A DNA stretch of 64,000 nt from Streptomyces sp. ADI95-17 (GCF_003846175.1 NZ_ML123048.1:812537-876536); one strand, 5' to 3'; positions 41,250 to 50,401 are shown, counted from the first letter of the stretch. Program-made: numbers and translations. The notes: generated from the letters alone by a model not told the origin.

Positions 41250-42212
41250 ATGGAGCTGGAGTTACGCCATCTGCGTACCGTACGTGCCATCGCCGACACC
41301 GGGAGCCTGACCAAGGCGGCCGCGGCCCTCGGGCTCGCCCAGCCCGCCCTGAGCGCGCAGTTGCGGAGGATCGAGAAGGCGCTCGGCGGCCCGCTGTTCG
41401 ACCGGGACCACACCGGCGCCCGGCCCACGCTCCTCGGCGAGCTGGTGCTGGAACGGGCCCGGGTGGTGCTGCCCGCCGTGAGCGAACTCCAGGAGGAGGC
41501 GGTGCGGTTCGCCAATGCCTGGGGGACCATGGAGCGCTTCCGGCTGGGCGGCACGCACGGACCGCTGCTGGGCGGTCTGGTGGACCGGCTGGTCAGCGCG
41601 CACCCGGCCGCTCCCGTGTCCACGTACACCTCCTGGTCGGTCGGTGAGATCGCCGCCCAGCTGGTCGACGGCAGGCTCGACTTCGCGCTCATCGGCACGT
41701 GCGGTCAGAGCCCGCCGCCCGCGCCCGACCGGTTGACCTGGCAGGTGATCGGCATCGACCCGGTCTTCGTGATGCTGCCGGATTCCCATCCGCTGGCCGG
41801 TGCGCAGGAGCTCAGCCTCTCCGCCCTGGCGGACGAGTGCTGGGCGGACGTGCCGGGCGAGGGCTGCTTCGCCGACTGTTTCGTCGGCGCCTGCGCGCGG
41901 GCCGGGTTCAGCCCGGTCTCGGTGTACGAGACGGACACGGCGTCGGTCGTCCATCTCGTACAGGTGGGCCGGGCGGTCGGACTGTGCCGGGCCACGTTCC
42001 CGCCGACGCCCGGGGTGGTGACACGGCCGATCGCCGGCTCGCCGCTCAGCTGGCGCCATCTGCTGGGCTGGCATCCGCGGTCGGCGGCGGCCGGTGCGGC
42101 GGCGGGCGCGGTGAGCGGGCACACCAGGGCGGCGTACGCGGAGGCGGCGGAGCGCAGCGAGAGCTACACGCGCTGGCTCGCCGCGCATCCGCGGTTCGGG
42201 GCGGCGATGTGA
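41250..42212 (+). CDS. LysR-family transcriptional regulator
   Basis: 320 residues. Winged helix-turn-helix 1-60 (MELELRHLRTVRAIADTGSLTKAAAALGLAQPALSAQLRRIEKALGGPLF), linker helix, then an effector domain from about 90 (RFRLGGTHGPLLGGLVDRLVSAHPAAPVSTYTSWSVGEIAAQLVDGRLDFALIGTC). It lies on the same strand and 113 nt downstream of the DUF6259-type gene. A palindrome just upstream suggests autoregulation. It might also control the upstream glycosidase-like gene, but no adjacent divergent target exists, so the target is unknown. Confidence 0.93.
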   Translation: MELELRHLRTVRAIADTGSLTKAAAALGLAQPALSAQLRRIEKALGGPLFDRDHTGARPTLLGELVLERARVVLPAVSELQEEAVRFANAWGTMERFRLGGTHGPLLGGLVDRLVSAHPAAPVSTYTSWSVGEIAAQLVDGRLDFALIGTCGQSPPPAPDRLTWQVIGIDPVFVMLPDSHPLAGAQELSLSALADECWADVPGEGCFADCFVGACARAGFSPVSVYETDTASVVHLVQVGRAVGLCRATFPPTPGVVTRPIAGSPLSWRHLLGWHPRSAAAGAAAGAVSGHTRAAYAEAAERSESYTRWLAAHPRFGAAM

Positions 42213-42260
42213 CATGTGACGGGTAGCGCGTCATGGGCCGCGCCCCGTGTGCCACTCCGG

Positions 42261-42566
42261 CTACCGCACCCCGTGTCCGTCGGCGATCGCCGCCACTCGC
42301 GCGGCCAGCTTCAGGTCGTTCTCGGTGACCACATCGCCCGCGTCGTGCGTGTTCACGGAGAGGGAGACGGTGTTGTAGCCGAGGGTCAGGTCGGAGTGGT
42401 GGTTCAGCTCGTCCTGGATCGCGGCGACGTGCGCGGTCAGCCCGAGGGCGGCGAAGTGGCTGTGGAGCCGGTAGGTGCAGGTGATCCGGTCCCCTTCCAG
42501 CGACCAGCCGGGCAGGTCGCCCAGACGGTCCTCGATCTCCTGCTGCGACAGCGGTGCGGCGGGCAT
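42261..42566 (-). CDS. 4a-hydroxytetrahydrobiopterin dehydratase
   Basis: 101 residues, the usual length of pterin-4a-carbinolamine dehydratase. The active-site histidines appear in ELNHHSDLTLGYNTVSLSVNTHDAG (His56, His57 and the His of VNTHD). LPGWSLEGDRITCTYRL is the typical N-terminal strand. It regenerates dihydrobiopterin after aromatic amino acid hydroxylation; no hydroxylase is seen nearby. It is divergent from the XRE gene with 63 nt between starts and converges on the LysR gene. Confidence 0.93.
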   Translation of the reverse strand: MPAAPLSQQEIEDRLGDLPGWSLEGDRITCTYRLHSHFAALGLTAHVAAIQDELNHHSDLTLGYNTVSLSVNTHDAGDVVTENDLKLAARVAAIADGHGVR

Positions 42567-42629
42567 ACGGCGACTCCCTCATCGGCGAACGGTGCCGGTC
42601 GGCGGTGCCGGTGACGTTACGGTCTGGGT

Positions 42630-43433
42630 ATGACGACTGTCGCGATTGACACGGGGGTAGGGCCGCTGCTGCGCAGCTGGCGGGAGCAGCGCCGGATCAG
42701 CCAGCTGGAGCTGGCGCTCCGTGCCGATTCCTCGGCCCGGCACATCTCCTTCATCGAGACGGGCCGCTCCAGGCCCAGCGAGGAGATGATCCTGCGGCTG
42801 GCCGAGCACCTGGAGGTCCCGGTCAGGGAGCGCAACGCCCTTCTGGTGGTGGCGGGTTATGCCCCGCACTACGCGCAGACGGCGCTCGACGACCCCGCGC
42901 TGGACGCACTGCGCGAGGGCGTGGAGCGGCTGCTCCAGGCGTACGACCCGTATCCGGCGATCGTCGTCGACGGTACGTACAACGTGGTCGCGGCCAACCG
43001 GGGCATGGCTCTGCTGATGGACAAGGTGGCCGAGCACCTGCTCGTCCCGCCGCTGAACGCCATGCGGCTCACTCTGCACCCGGACGGCCTCGCCCCGCAC
43101 ATCCGCAATCTGCGGGAGTGGCGGGCCGATCTGCTGGCCCAGATGGAGCGTCAGATCGCCCTGGCCCGTTCGGCGGAGCTGCGTGAGGTGTACGAGGAGG
43201 TCGCGGCCTATCCCGTACCGGAGAGCACCGGGTCCTGCGGCGCCGGGCCCGCTCCGTCCCTGCCGTTCGCGCTGCCGCTGCTGATCGAGCACGACGGAGT
43301 GGTGCTCTCCTTCGTCTGCTCCATCGCGACGTTCAACACACCGATGGATGTGACGGTGGCCGAGCTGGCGATCGAGACGTTCCTGCCCGCCGACCGGGCC
43401 ACCGCCGACCATCTGCGCTCGCTCACTTCCTGA
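42630..43433 (+). CDS. XRE-family regulator with MmyB-like ligand domain
   Basis: 267 residues. The N-terminal helix-turn-helix (about 8-70) reads PLLRSWREQRRISQLELALRADSSARHISFIETGRSRPSEEMILRLAEHLEVP. The C-terminal part is of the MmyB type, a PAS-like pocket linked to fatty-acid or other hydrophobic ligands: LQAYDPYPAIVVDGTYNVVAANRGMALLM and TLHPDGLAPHIRNLREWRADLLAQMERQ. The ATG begins close to the divergent pterin dehydratase, which might be regulated with it. Its 3' end overlaps the convergent YoaK-type gene by 11 nt. Confidence 0.92.
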   Translation: MTTVAIDTGVGPLLRSWREQRRISQLELALRADSSARHISFIETGRSRPSEEMILRLAEHLEVPVRERNALLVVAGYAPHYAQTALDDPALDALREGVERLLQAYDPYPAIVVDGTYNVVAANRGMALLMDKVAEHLLVPPLNAMRLTLHPDGLAPHIRNLREWRADLLAQMERQIALARSAELREVYEEVAAYPVPESTGSCGAGPAPSLPFALPLLIEHDGVVLSFVCSIATFNTPMDVTVAELAIETFLPADRATADHLRSLTS

Positions 43434-44172
43434 CGACCGGAGCGGCCCACGGCGCCCGGGAGCGCGCCAGGACTGCCGCCGCGACGGTCACACCGGCCAG
43501 CACGGCCACGGCGATCAGCAGCGGAAGCCTCGGATGTCCGTGCAGTACGGCCATGGCGCCGGCGACCGCGCCCAGCATCATCGCGGCGGCCGAGAGCACC
43601 CGCCGTCCGGCCCGGCTGCCGCCTCCGCCGGCGAACCGGCTGTCGGAGAGGATGCCGGTGATGGTCAGGGTCAGCACGGTGGTGGTGAGATCGGGAACCG
43701 CCAGTGCCCGGGACACGGCGTTCTGCACACCGAGCCCCAGGCCGAGGAGCACGACGAGCGCGAAGCGGACCCCGCCGGTGAACGGGTGGCCGGAGGCCCC
43801 GGCGACGATCAGCGCGGCCAGGACGCAGGCGGTCTCCACGAGGAGCGCGTACAGCAGCGTCCGGCCGCGGTGGCTCAGGGTGCGGTGCACGATCAGGCCG
43901 CCGAGCAGCGCCCCGACCGCGAACGCGGCGAGCGCGACGAGTGACGCGGCGAGCGAGAACCCCGGGGCCCCGGCGATGGCGAAGCCGGAGAAGACCACGT
44001 TGCCGGTCATGTTCGCCACGAACACCCGGCCCAGCTCCAGATAGCTGACGGCGTCGACCAGGCCGGTGACGACGGTCAGGGCGAGCATCAGGGGCGGCAG
44101 CGGTCCATGACGGTCGTTCAGGTCCGGAACGACGGTGGACCATGCCTCACGCAGCAGGCCGGGCAGGGGCAC
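43423..44172 (-). CDS. YoaK/DUF1275-family membrane protein
   Basis: 249 residues from GTG at 44172. Another GTG lies two codons upstream, but GGAG is 7 nt from the chosen one and only 1 nt from the other. Six or so hydrophobic helices are visible. The family pattern is MLALTVVTGLVDAVSYLELGRVFVANMTGNVVFSGFAIAG, then LGLGLGVQNAVSRALAVPDLTTTVLTLTITGIL, characteristic of DUF1275. Function unknown; a transporter is often assumed. It follows the SecDF gene on the same strand, behind a strong hairpin. The last 11 nt overlap the XRE gene tail to tail. Confidence 0.9.
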   Translation of the reverse strand: MPLPGLLREAWSTVVPDLNDRHGPLPPLMLALTVVTGLVDAVSYLELGRVFVANMTGNVVFSGFAIAGAPGFSLAASLVALAAFAVGALLGGLIVHRTLSHRGRTLLYALLVETACVLAALIVAGASGHPFTGGVRFALVVLLGLGLGVQNAVSRALAVPDLTTTVLTLTITGILSDSRFAGGGGSRAGRRVLSAAAMMLGAVAGAMAVLHGHPRLPLLIAVAVLAGVTVAAAVLARSRAPWAAPVVRK

Positions 44173-44243
44173 GGGCACACTCCGATCACGGGGGCGACTG
44201 CTCGGAATTGTGCGCCCCGGCCCGGTGGAACACCACGACCGGC

Positions 44244-44286
44244 GCAGGTGCGCCGCCCGGCCCGGCGGGCGGGGCGGCGCACCTGC
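44244..44286 (-). terminator. Terminator hairpin after secDF
   Basis: Perfect 15-bp inverted repeat GCAGGTGCGCCGCCC (44244-44258) and its complement (44272-44286), 13-base loop, 3 nt past the stop at 44289. It marks the end of the three-gene SecDF operon. Confidence 0.85.
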
Positions 44287-44288
44287 CG

Positions 44289-46691
44289 CTAGACGCGTGC
44301 TCCGTTGTCGAGCGGGTCGCGGCGCGCCGTTCCCGTACCGGACCGGCGGCCGGGGGCCCGCTTCCGGGCGGGCGGCGGCGCCTTGCTGCTCCGTTCCAGG
44401 ACCAGGGCGGCCGGGACGGCGGTCATCACCGAGGAGTACGTGCCCACGCAGATGCCGATCAGCAGGGCCAGCGCGAAGTCCGCGAGCGAGTCACCGCCCA
44501 GCACGGCGAGTGCGGTGAGGATGAAGAGGGCGCCCATTCCGGTGTTGAGCGTTCTCGGGACGGTCTGCAGGACGGCCCGGTTGGCGACCTCGGCGACGGG
44601 CTGACGGCGGGCCTTCGCCCACAGTTCCCGCACCCGGTCGAAGACCACCACCGAGTCGTTGACGGAGTATCCGATGACGGTGAGGAGTGCGGCCAGGAAG
44701 ATGCCGTCGACGGTGCGCCCCAGCCAGGCGAAGGCGCCGACCAGGATGATGACGTCGTGGACGAGCGCCGCGACCGAGCCCACCGCGAACGTCCAGCGGA
44801 ACCTGATCGCCAGATAGGCCAGCTGGACGAGGACGGCGATGCCGAGCGCGATCAGGGCGTTGCGCCGGAGTTCGTCGCCGAGGCTGGGGCCGATGAGTTC
44901 GTCGCGGACCTTGGTGGTCTTGCCGCCCTCCTCCGCGAGGGCGGCGCGCAGGGCGTGTTCGCCGTCGTTGTCGAGCTTCCCGGTCCGTACGGAGAGGTCG
45001 CCCGCGCCCGCCGTGGTGACCTCGGCGTCACCGAAGCCCGCACCGGCCAGGGCGGTCCGGGCCCGTTCCACGTCGACGGGCTGGCTGGTCGAGTACTCCA
45101 CGAGCCGGCCGCCGGTGAATTCGACGCCCAGGTTGACGCCGCGTACGAGGATGCCGAGGACGGCGACGGCGACCAGGGCCGAGGAGATCAGCAGCCAGCG
45201 GCGCGGGGACCGCATCAACCGGGGGTCGCGGCGGGTCAGCCAGGTGCGCACCCGGCCGGGGCCGGAGATGCCGTTGACGCCCCGGTAGTCGCTGACGAAC
45301 CGGGAGCCCGCGGCGATCTCGGTGAGTGCGCGGGCGATGACGAGCGCGGAGAACATGGAGGCCAGTACGCCGATGGCGAGGGTGACTCCGAAGCCCTTCA
45401 CCGGTCCCGAACCGAGGAAGAAGAGCAGCCCGGCCGCGATCAGTGTCGTCACGTTGGAGTCGGCGACGGCGCTCCAGGCGCCGCGGAACCCGGCGGTCAG
45501 CGAGGAGCGCAGCGAACGGCCCGGATGCTGGGTGTGCTCCTCCCTGGCCCGCTCGAAGACCAGCACGTTGGCGTCGACAGCCATCCCGATGGCCAGGACG
45601 AATCCGGCTAGGCCCGGAAGGGTGAGGGTGACGCCGAGGGCGACCAGGGCCGCATAGGAGATCAGTCCGTAGGCGGCGAGCGCGACGGCGGCCAGTGCGC
45701 CGAAGAGCCGGTACACGACGGTGATGAAGAGCGCGGTGGCGGCGGCGCCGATGAGGGCGGCCCGGGCGCTTGCGTCGATGGCGGCGGCGCCGAGCGTCGG
45801 GCCGACGGTCCGCTGCTCGACGATCTCGACGGGGAGCGGCAGGGCGCCGCCCTTGATCAGCAGGGCCAGTTCGCGGGCCTCGTCCGCGCTGAAGGATCCG
45901 GTGATCTGGGTGGAGCCGGAGGGCAGGCCGGCGTTGCAGCCGACGGAGGGCGAGACCTGCGGCGAGGAGATGATCTGCTGGTCGAGGACGATGGCGACGC
46001 GGCGCCGGTCGTCCTGGACCGGATGGCAGGCGGCTTCCCCGGTCAGCCGGGTCCAGTCCCGGCCCGCCGCCTTGTGGAAGTCGAGGGAGACGGTCCAGCC
46101 GGCACCCTGCTGGCCGTCGAAGGCGGCGGTGGCGTCCTTGACCCCGGCGCCGGAGAGCCTGGCCGGGCCGAGGTCGAGGGTGCGGCCCTGTTCGTCGGGG
46201 AGCGTCGGCCCGGCGCCGGACTTCTCGTCGGCCGGTGTGCCGGACGCGCCGGACTTCTCGCTTCCCGGCGTGCCGGACGCGCCGGGCTTCTCGTCGGTCG
46301 GCGTGCCGGACGCGCCGGGCTTCTCGTCGGCCGGCGTGCCCTGGCCCTGGACCGCGTGGAAGCTCAGCTGGGCGGTTCTGCCGATGACCTCGGCGGCCTT
46401 GCGCGGGTCCTGGACGTCCGGGAGTTCGACGATGATCCGGTCCTCGCCGGAGCGGGTCAGTGTGGGTTCGGCGACGCCGAGGGAGTCGATGCGCTGGCGG
46501 AGCACCTCCAGGGTGCGGTCGGTGCTCTCCCGGTCCGCCTTCGCGGTGTCCGAGTCCTTGGCCTGGAGCACCATTCGGGTGCCGCCCTGAAGATCGAGGC
46601 CGAGTCTGGGTGACATGGTCAGCGTGATGAGCACGGAGACGAGCAGCACGGCCGCAGCCAGAACCGCTCGCACCGTGGTGGCGCGAGTCAT
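44289..46691 (-). CDS. secDF: SecDF fusion, protein translocase accessory subunit
   Basis: 800 residues from ATG at 46691 with GGAGGA upstream. An RND-type membrane protein with 12 predicted helices: the SecD half starts VLLVSVLITLTMSPRLGLDLQGGTRMVLQ, includes a large extracellular P1 domain and the GFVLAIGMAVDANVLVFERAREE helix with its key Asp. The SecF half includes GVNLGVEFTGGRLVEYST and LTVIGYSVNDSVVVFDRVRE. It uses the proton gradient to help pull exported proteins across the membrane. Streptomyces usually have separate secD and secF near ruvB, so this is an extra fused copy. Four 11-residue repeats lie in the P1 domain near 118-160. An Arg-rich C-terminal tail ends the protein. Confidence 0.94.
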   Translation of the reverse strand: MTRATTVRAVLAAAVLLVSVLITLTMSPRLGLDLQGGTRMVLQAKDSDTAKADRESTDRTLEVLRQRIDSLGVAEPTLTRSGEDRIIVELPDVQDPRKAAEVIGRTAQLSFHAVQGQGTPADEKPGASGTPTDEKPGASGTPGSEKSGASGTPADEKSGAGPTLPDEQGRTLDLGPARLSGAGVKDATAAFDGQQGAGWTVSLDFHKAAGRDWTRLTGEAACHPVQDDRRRVAIVLDQQIISSPQVSPSVGCNAGLPSGSTQITGSFSADEARELALLIKGGALPLPVEIVEQRTVGPTLGAAAIDASARAALIGAAATALFITVVYRLFGALAAVALAAYGLISYAALVALGVTLTLPGLAGFVLAIGMAVDANVLVFERAREEHTQHPGRSLRSSLTAGFRGAWSAVADSNVTTLIAAGLLFFLGSGPVKGFGVTLAIGVLASMFSALVIARALTEIAAGSRFVSDYRGVNGISGPGRVRTWLTRRDPRLMRSPRRWLLISSALVAVAVLGILVRGVNLGVEFTGGRLVEYSTSQPVDVERARTALAGAGFGDAEVTTAGAGDLSVRTGKLDNDGEHALRAALAEEGGKTTKVRDELIGPSLGDELRRNALIALGIAVLVQLAYLAIRFRWTFAVGSVAALVHDVIILVGAFAWLGRTVDGIFLAALLTVIGYSVNDSVVVFDRVRELWAKARRQPVAEVANRAVLQTVPRTLNTGMGALFILTALAVLGGDSLADFALALLIGICVGTYSSVMTAVPAALVLERSSKAPPPARKRAPGRRSGTGTARRDPLDNGARV
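46221..46340. repeat. 33-bp tandem repeat inside secDF
   Basis: About 3.6 copies of a 33-bp unit starting CTTCTCGTCGG, at 46221-46253, 46254-46286, 46287-46319 and a partial copy to 46340. It encodes the 11-residue unit GTPADEKPGAS in the exposed P1 domain of SecDF and looks like an in-frame expansion. Confidence 0.93.
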
Positions 46692-46748
46692 GGGTTTCCT
46701 CCGAGGGGGCGCCGGGCGCCCTCACCTCGGCGAGGACGGGACGGCGGT

Positions 46749-47333
46749 TCAGCGGGACGGGACCGGTGGCAGGACCGGTGGCCGGTGAACGGCCGTCCAC
46801 GGAGGCCCGCGTACGCCGGGGAGCGTGACGCGGGAGCGGTCGGTGGCACGAGGGGGTGCGGCGGGGGCCGGGCGGTGGGGGCGGCGTGGCGCGTGGATGC
46901 CGGGCGCGCCGGGCGGCAGGAGGAGGTCGGGACCGGGCGGCGGGAGGTGGTGCGCGGTGCGGGCCTGGTCGCTGCCGGCCCGGGGCTGGGGACGGGGTGC
47001 GGGCGGCGGCTGGGCGCGGTGGTGGTCGGTGGCCGTGGCGGTACGGCTGCGCCGGGTGTCGTGGAAGGTGCCGGTGCGGGCGGTCCGGTCGGTGTGCTGG
47101 GTGGGCTGATGGGCGCCGGGTGTGTACGCGGCGGAGGGCGGCACCCCGGCGGACGGCCGGGCTGTGAGCAGGGATCCGGCGGTTGCGGGGGTGGAGCCGA
47201 CGACGGTGAGGACGGCGAGGAGGAGCGCGGCGAGGAGCAGCCGGGCCGCACGCGCGGGGCCGGGGTGTGCCGGGGCGCCCGGCCGTGCCCTCGGGGGCAC
47301 ATTCCCCGGGGGCGGCCCCGGGAGGGGGGTCAC
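46749..47333 (-). CDS. Small signal-peptide protein, Pro/His/Arg-rich, unknown function
   Basis: 194 residues from GTG at 47333, which overlaps the stop of the upstream ATPase gene by GTGA; this coupling is the main support for the gene. Residues 28-52 are a hydrophobic signal or anchor (RLLLAALLLAVLTVVGSTPATA) after a Pro-rich lead of the PGPPPGNVPPRARPG type. The rest is Thr, Pro, His and Arg-rich, without a recognisable fold. It is followed by SecDF after 57 nt. I do not recognise it; low complexity makes the reading frame less certain, but the frame has the expected GC3 pattern and a sensible signal peptide. Confidence 0.62.
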   Translation of the reverse strand: MTPLPGPPPGNVPPRARPGAPAHPGPARAARLLLAALLLAVLTVVGSTPATAGSLLTARPSAGVPPSAAYTPGAHQPTQHTDRTARTGTFHDTRRSRTATATDHHRAQPPPAPRPQPRAGSDQARTAHHLPPPGPDLLLPPGAPGIHAPRRPHRPAPAAPPRATDRSRVTLPGVRGPPWTAVHRPPVLPPVPSR

Positions 47334-48154
47334 CCGGTTTCGCCGGTCGGGGCCGGTGCGGTGCCGGCCCGGCGGAGTACGGAGCTGAGGACCAGGCCGG
47401 CGCCGCGTACGACCGCGGTTGCCGGGTCGTCGGCGGGACGGACCGGGACGCCGAGGCGGACCGCGATCCCGTCGGTGATGTCGGAGCGGGCGGCGCCGCC
47501 CCCGGTCAGCAACGGGCCCTTGCGCAGGGCTCCGAGGACGGCACCGTGCCGGTCCTGCTTCCACATCTCCGTGATCATGTCCAGCACGGTGCGGACGACG
47601 GCGGTGGGCGGCCGGGCCGGGTCGAGGTCGTCGAGCCCGGTCTCGGCCTGGCGGGCGTCGCGGACCTGCCCGTCGACGAGCACGGTCGCCTCGGTCAGCC
47701 CGGCGCCGATGTCGACGACGAGCAGCGGCCCGCCGGTCCGTGGCCCGGCGCATGCGGCGGCGGCCCTCGCGCTGTCGAGGGCGATGACGGTCGTCGGCCC
47801 CAGAGCGGCGATCAGTTCCGCCGCCTCGGCGCGGTGCCGGGCCCCGGCGAGAACGGGGTGGCTGACCACGATCACGGTGCCGGTGCGGTCCGTACCCAGG
47901 GCCGTGTCGGCGATACGGCCGAGCAGCCGGCCGCAGGACTCGGGGTCGACGATGCGCCCCCGCCGGACCGGACGGCCGGGCCCGTACTCCGTACCGGAGT
48001 CGTCGCGGACGTCGGTGTCGGCCAGGACACCGTGTCCGGGGACCCAGACGCGGGTGCGGGAGCTGCCGAGATCGAGGGCGAGGCCACGGGTGACACCCCG
48101 GTGGCCCCGGCGGGCGGACGGGCCGAGGCGTCGTCCCTCGTGCAGCGAACGCAT
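47330..48154 (-). CDS. Actin/Hsp70-fold ATPase (MreB-like)
   Basis: 274 residues from ATG at 48154, which has a GGAGG site close by; starts at 48220 or 48262 would add a Trp/Arg-rich piece. The actin-ATPase phosphate loop 1 is GLALDLGSSRTRVWVPG, the connect-1/phosphate-2 loop is PLLVVDIGAGLTEATVLVDG, and the adenosine motif is GPLLTGGGAARSDITDGIAVRLG. These are the three hallmark motifs of the MreB/FtsA/Hsp70 superfamily. The chain is shorter than MreB (about 340). It is coupled by GTGA overlap to the small signal-peptide gene and lies ahead of secDF, so a role at the membrane in cell shape or export is conceivable. Not a canonical MreB. Confidence 0.8.
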   Translation of the reverse strand: MRSLHEGRRLGPSARRGHRGVTRGLALDLGSSRTRVWVPGHGVLADTDVRDDSGTEYGPGRPVRRGRIVDPESCGRLLGRIADTALGTDRTGTVIVVSHPVLAGARHRAEAAELIAALGPTTVIALDSARAAAACAGPRTGGPLLVVDIGAGLTEATVLVDGQVRDARQAETGLDDLDPARPPTAVVRTVLDMITEMWKQDRHGAVLGALRKGPLLTGGGAARSDITDGIAVRLGVPVRPADDPATAVVRGAGLVLSSVLRRAGTAPAPTGETG

Positions 48155-48298
48155 CGTCCCTCCCCCGCCCTGCTGCCGCAGCCACGCATGCCACCCATGG
48201 ACCCGCTGATAGCGAGGCATGGCCGAGCCCTCACTATGCAATAGGGAGGCAAAGAAAGCCACTCCCAGGCAAAATCCAAGGGCCGGGCCTGTCGTACG

Positions 48299-50401
48299 TC
48301 ACACCTCCGACGGCAGGAAGACTGCGACCAGTTCGGCGAACTCGTCCGGTGCGGCGATCCGGACGCCGAGGTCCTCGGCCTTGGTGCGCTTGGATCCGGC
48401 CTTCTCCCCGGCGACCAGGAGCGAGGTGCGCTTGGAGACGCTGGACGAGGACTTCCCGCCGGCCCGCTCGATCAGCTCGTTCATCTCGTTCCGGGAGAGT
48501 TTCTCCAGTGCGCCGGTCATGGCTCCGGTGACCACCACGGTCATTCCCTCCAGCGGCAGACCGTCGCCCTCCCCGTCCCCGCCGACGGCAGCGGCTTCCG
48601 TGCTCTCCTCGCCCGGCTCGGGCGGCGGCGTCGCGCCGGGCTCCGTCATGTTCACCCCGGCGGCCACCAGCTTCTCGATCAGCGGGGCCAGCTCCACCAG
48701 CTCCGCGACGACACCCGCGGCCTTCTCCTTGCCGATGCCGTCGACCCGCTGGAGCTCCTCGGCGTCGGCCGCCCTGATCCGGTCCATGTCCGCGAAGTAC
48801 CGGGCGATGCGCCGTGACATCGAGCGCCCGGTGCCGCGTACGCCGAGCGCGCAGAAGACCCGGGACAGCGGCTGCGTCCGGGCCGTCGCGATGGCGGCCA
48901 GGAGGTTGTCGGTGCTGGTCTCGCCCATCCGTTCCAGGCCCAGCAGTTGTTCCCGGTCGAGGGTGAACAGGTCGGCGAAGTCGGCGACCAGGCCCGCGTC
49001 GACGAGCTGGACGACCCGGGTCGCGCCGAGGCCCTCGATGTCGAGCTGGTCGCGGCCCGCCGCGTACGAGATGGAGGCGACGAGCCGGCAGTCGCGGCCC
49101 CGGACACAGCGCCAGCGCTGCTCACTGGTGTCTATCTCGGAGCCGCACTGCGGGCAGGCCTCGGGGAAGTCGATGGGCTTCTCGTCGCCCGTGCGCAGAT
49201 GGGCGACGGGGGCCTCGATCCGCGGGATGATGTCGCCCGCCTTGTAGACCATCACCCGGTCGCCCAGGCGCAGATCGCGGCGGGTGATGTCGGCGGGGTT
49301 GTGCAGCGTGGCGTAGCCGACGGTCGAGCCGTCGATCTCGACCGGCTCCAGCACGGCGCGCGGCGCGATGATCCCGGTCCGGCCCACGTTCCATTCGACG
49401 GCCAGGAGCCGGGTGACCTTCTCGACGGCCGGGAGCTTGTACGCGATGGCCCAGCGCGGCGCCCTGGTCCCGGACCCGGCCTCGCGCTGGTCGGCGGCGA
49501 GGTCGGCCTTGATCACGATGCCGTCGATGCCGAACGGCAACGAGGCGCGCAGGGCCGCGATTTCCTCGACCCGGCTCTGCACCTCCTCGACGGTGGCGAC
49601 GGTGCGCGGGGCGACGTCCGTGTCCGCCGCGGTGTGCACGCCGAGCCGGGCGACGTAGGAGAGGACCTCGCTGTGCGGGAGTCCGGCGAGCCGGTCGGTC
49701 AGCTCGCCGGAGTCGGGCAGCGGCAGGGCACCGTAGGCGAAGAACGTCATCTCCACCGTGTAGCCGCGGTCCTTGGCGCGGAGGGTGCCCGCCGCGCCGT
49801 TCCTCGGGTTGGCGAAGGGGGCGCCGCCGTGTTCGGTCCGTACGGCGTTGGCCTGCTCGAACTGCTCGGTGGTCATGAGGATCTCGCCGCGCATCTCGAT
49901 CGTCACCGGCTCGGCGAGCTGCTCGGGCAGGCCCACCACGGTGCCGATCGCGTGCGAGACGTCCTCGCCCGCGGTGCCGTCGCCCCGGGTGATCAGCTGC
50001 TCCAGGCGGCCCGCCCGGTAGCGCGCCGCGACGGCGAGCCCGTCGAGCTTCGGCTCCACGCTCCAGGCGGTGACGGGGCGGCCTATCCGGCGCTCCAGGG
50101 ACGCCGTCCAGGTGACGAACTGTTCGGCCGAGAAGACGTTGTCCAGGGACAGCATCGGAACGGTGTGCGGCACGTCCCCGGTCGCGGCGCCGCCCGCCAC
50201 CTTGCCGGTCGGGGAGGCGTCCAGCATCTCCTCGGGGTGCTCCTGTTCGTATGCGGCGATCCCCCGCACCAGCCGGTCGTAGGCGTCGTCGTCGAGCGTG
50301 CTCTCGCCCGTGGCGTAGTACGCGGCGGCGGCCCGCGACGCCTCTTCGACGGCGGCGGCGTAGGCGGCGGTGTCGGCGAGCACGACAGCTGAGTTCGTCA
50401 T
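48299..50401 (-). CDS. ligA: NAD-dependent DNA ligase LigA
   Basis: 700 residues. The catalytic lysine is Lys118 in WSVEPKLDGLAVA (KxDG). Other motifs: TRGDGTAGEDV, EMRGEILM, GIDGIVIKADL, the zinc-finger CPQCGSEIDTSEQRWRCVRGRDC, a helix-hairpin-helix region (RMGETSTDNLLAAIATA, GIGKEKAAGVVAEL) and a C-terminal BRCT domain (GMTVVVTGAM, ERAGGKSSSSVSKRTSLLVAG). It seals nicks in double-stranded DNA with NAD. Streptomycetes often carry two LigA genes; the surroundings here are not replication or repair genes, so this may be the second copy. ATG at 50401 is chosen; two in-frame ATGs lie just upstream. It follows the membrane phosphatase-like gene by 36 nt. Confidence 0.96.
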   Translation of the reverse strand: MTNSAVVLADTAAYAAAVEEASRAAAAYYATGESTLDDDAYDRLVRGIAAYEQEHPEEMLDASPTGKVAGGAATGDVPHTVPMLSLDNVFSAEQFVTWTASLERRIGRPVTAWSVEPKLDGLAVAARYRAGRLEQLITRGDGTAGEDVSHAIGTVVGLPEQLAEPVTIEMRGEILMTTEQFEQANAVRTEHGGAPFANPRNGAAGTLRAKDRGYTVEMTFFAYGALPLPDSGELTDRLAGLPHSEVLSYVARLGVHTAADTDVAPRTVATVEEVQSRVEEIAALRASLPFGIDGIVIKADLAADQREAGSGTRAPRWAIAYKLPAVEKVTRLLAVEWNVGRTGIIAPRAVLEPVEIDGSTVGYATLHNPADITRRDLRLGDRVMVYKAGDIIPRIEAPVAHLRTGDEKPIDFPEACPQCGSEIDTSEQRWRCVRGRDCRLVASISYAAGRDQLDIEGLGATRVVQLVDAGLVADFADLFTLDREQLLGLERMGETSTDNLLAAIATARTQPLSRVFCALGVRGTGRSMSRRIARYFADMDRIRAADAEELQRVDGIGKEKAAGVVAELVELAPLIEKLVAAGVNMTEPGATPPPEPGEESTEAAAVGGDGEGDGLPLEGMTVVVTGAMTGALEKLSRNEMNELIERAGGKSSSSVSKRTSLLVAGEKAGSKRTKAEDLGVRIAAPDEFAELVAVFLPSEV

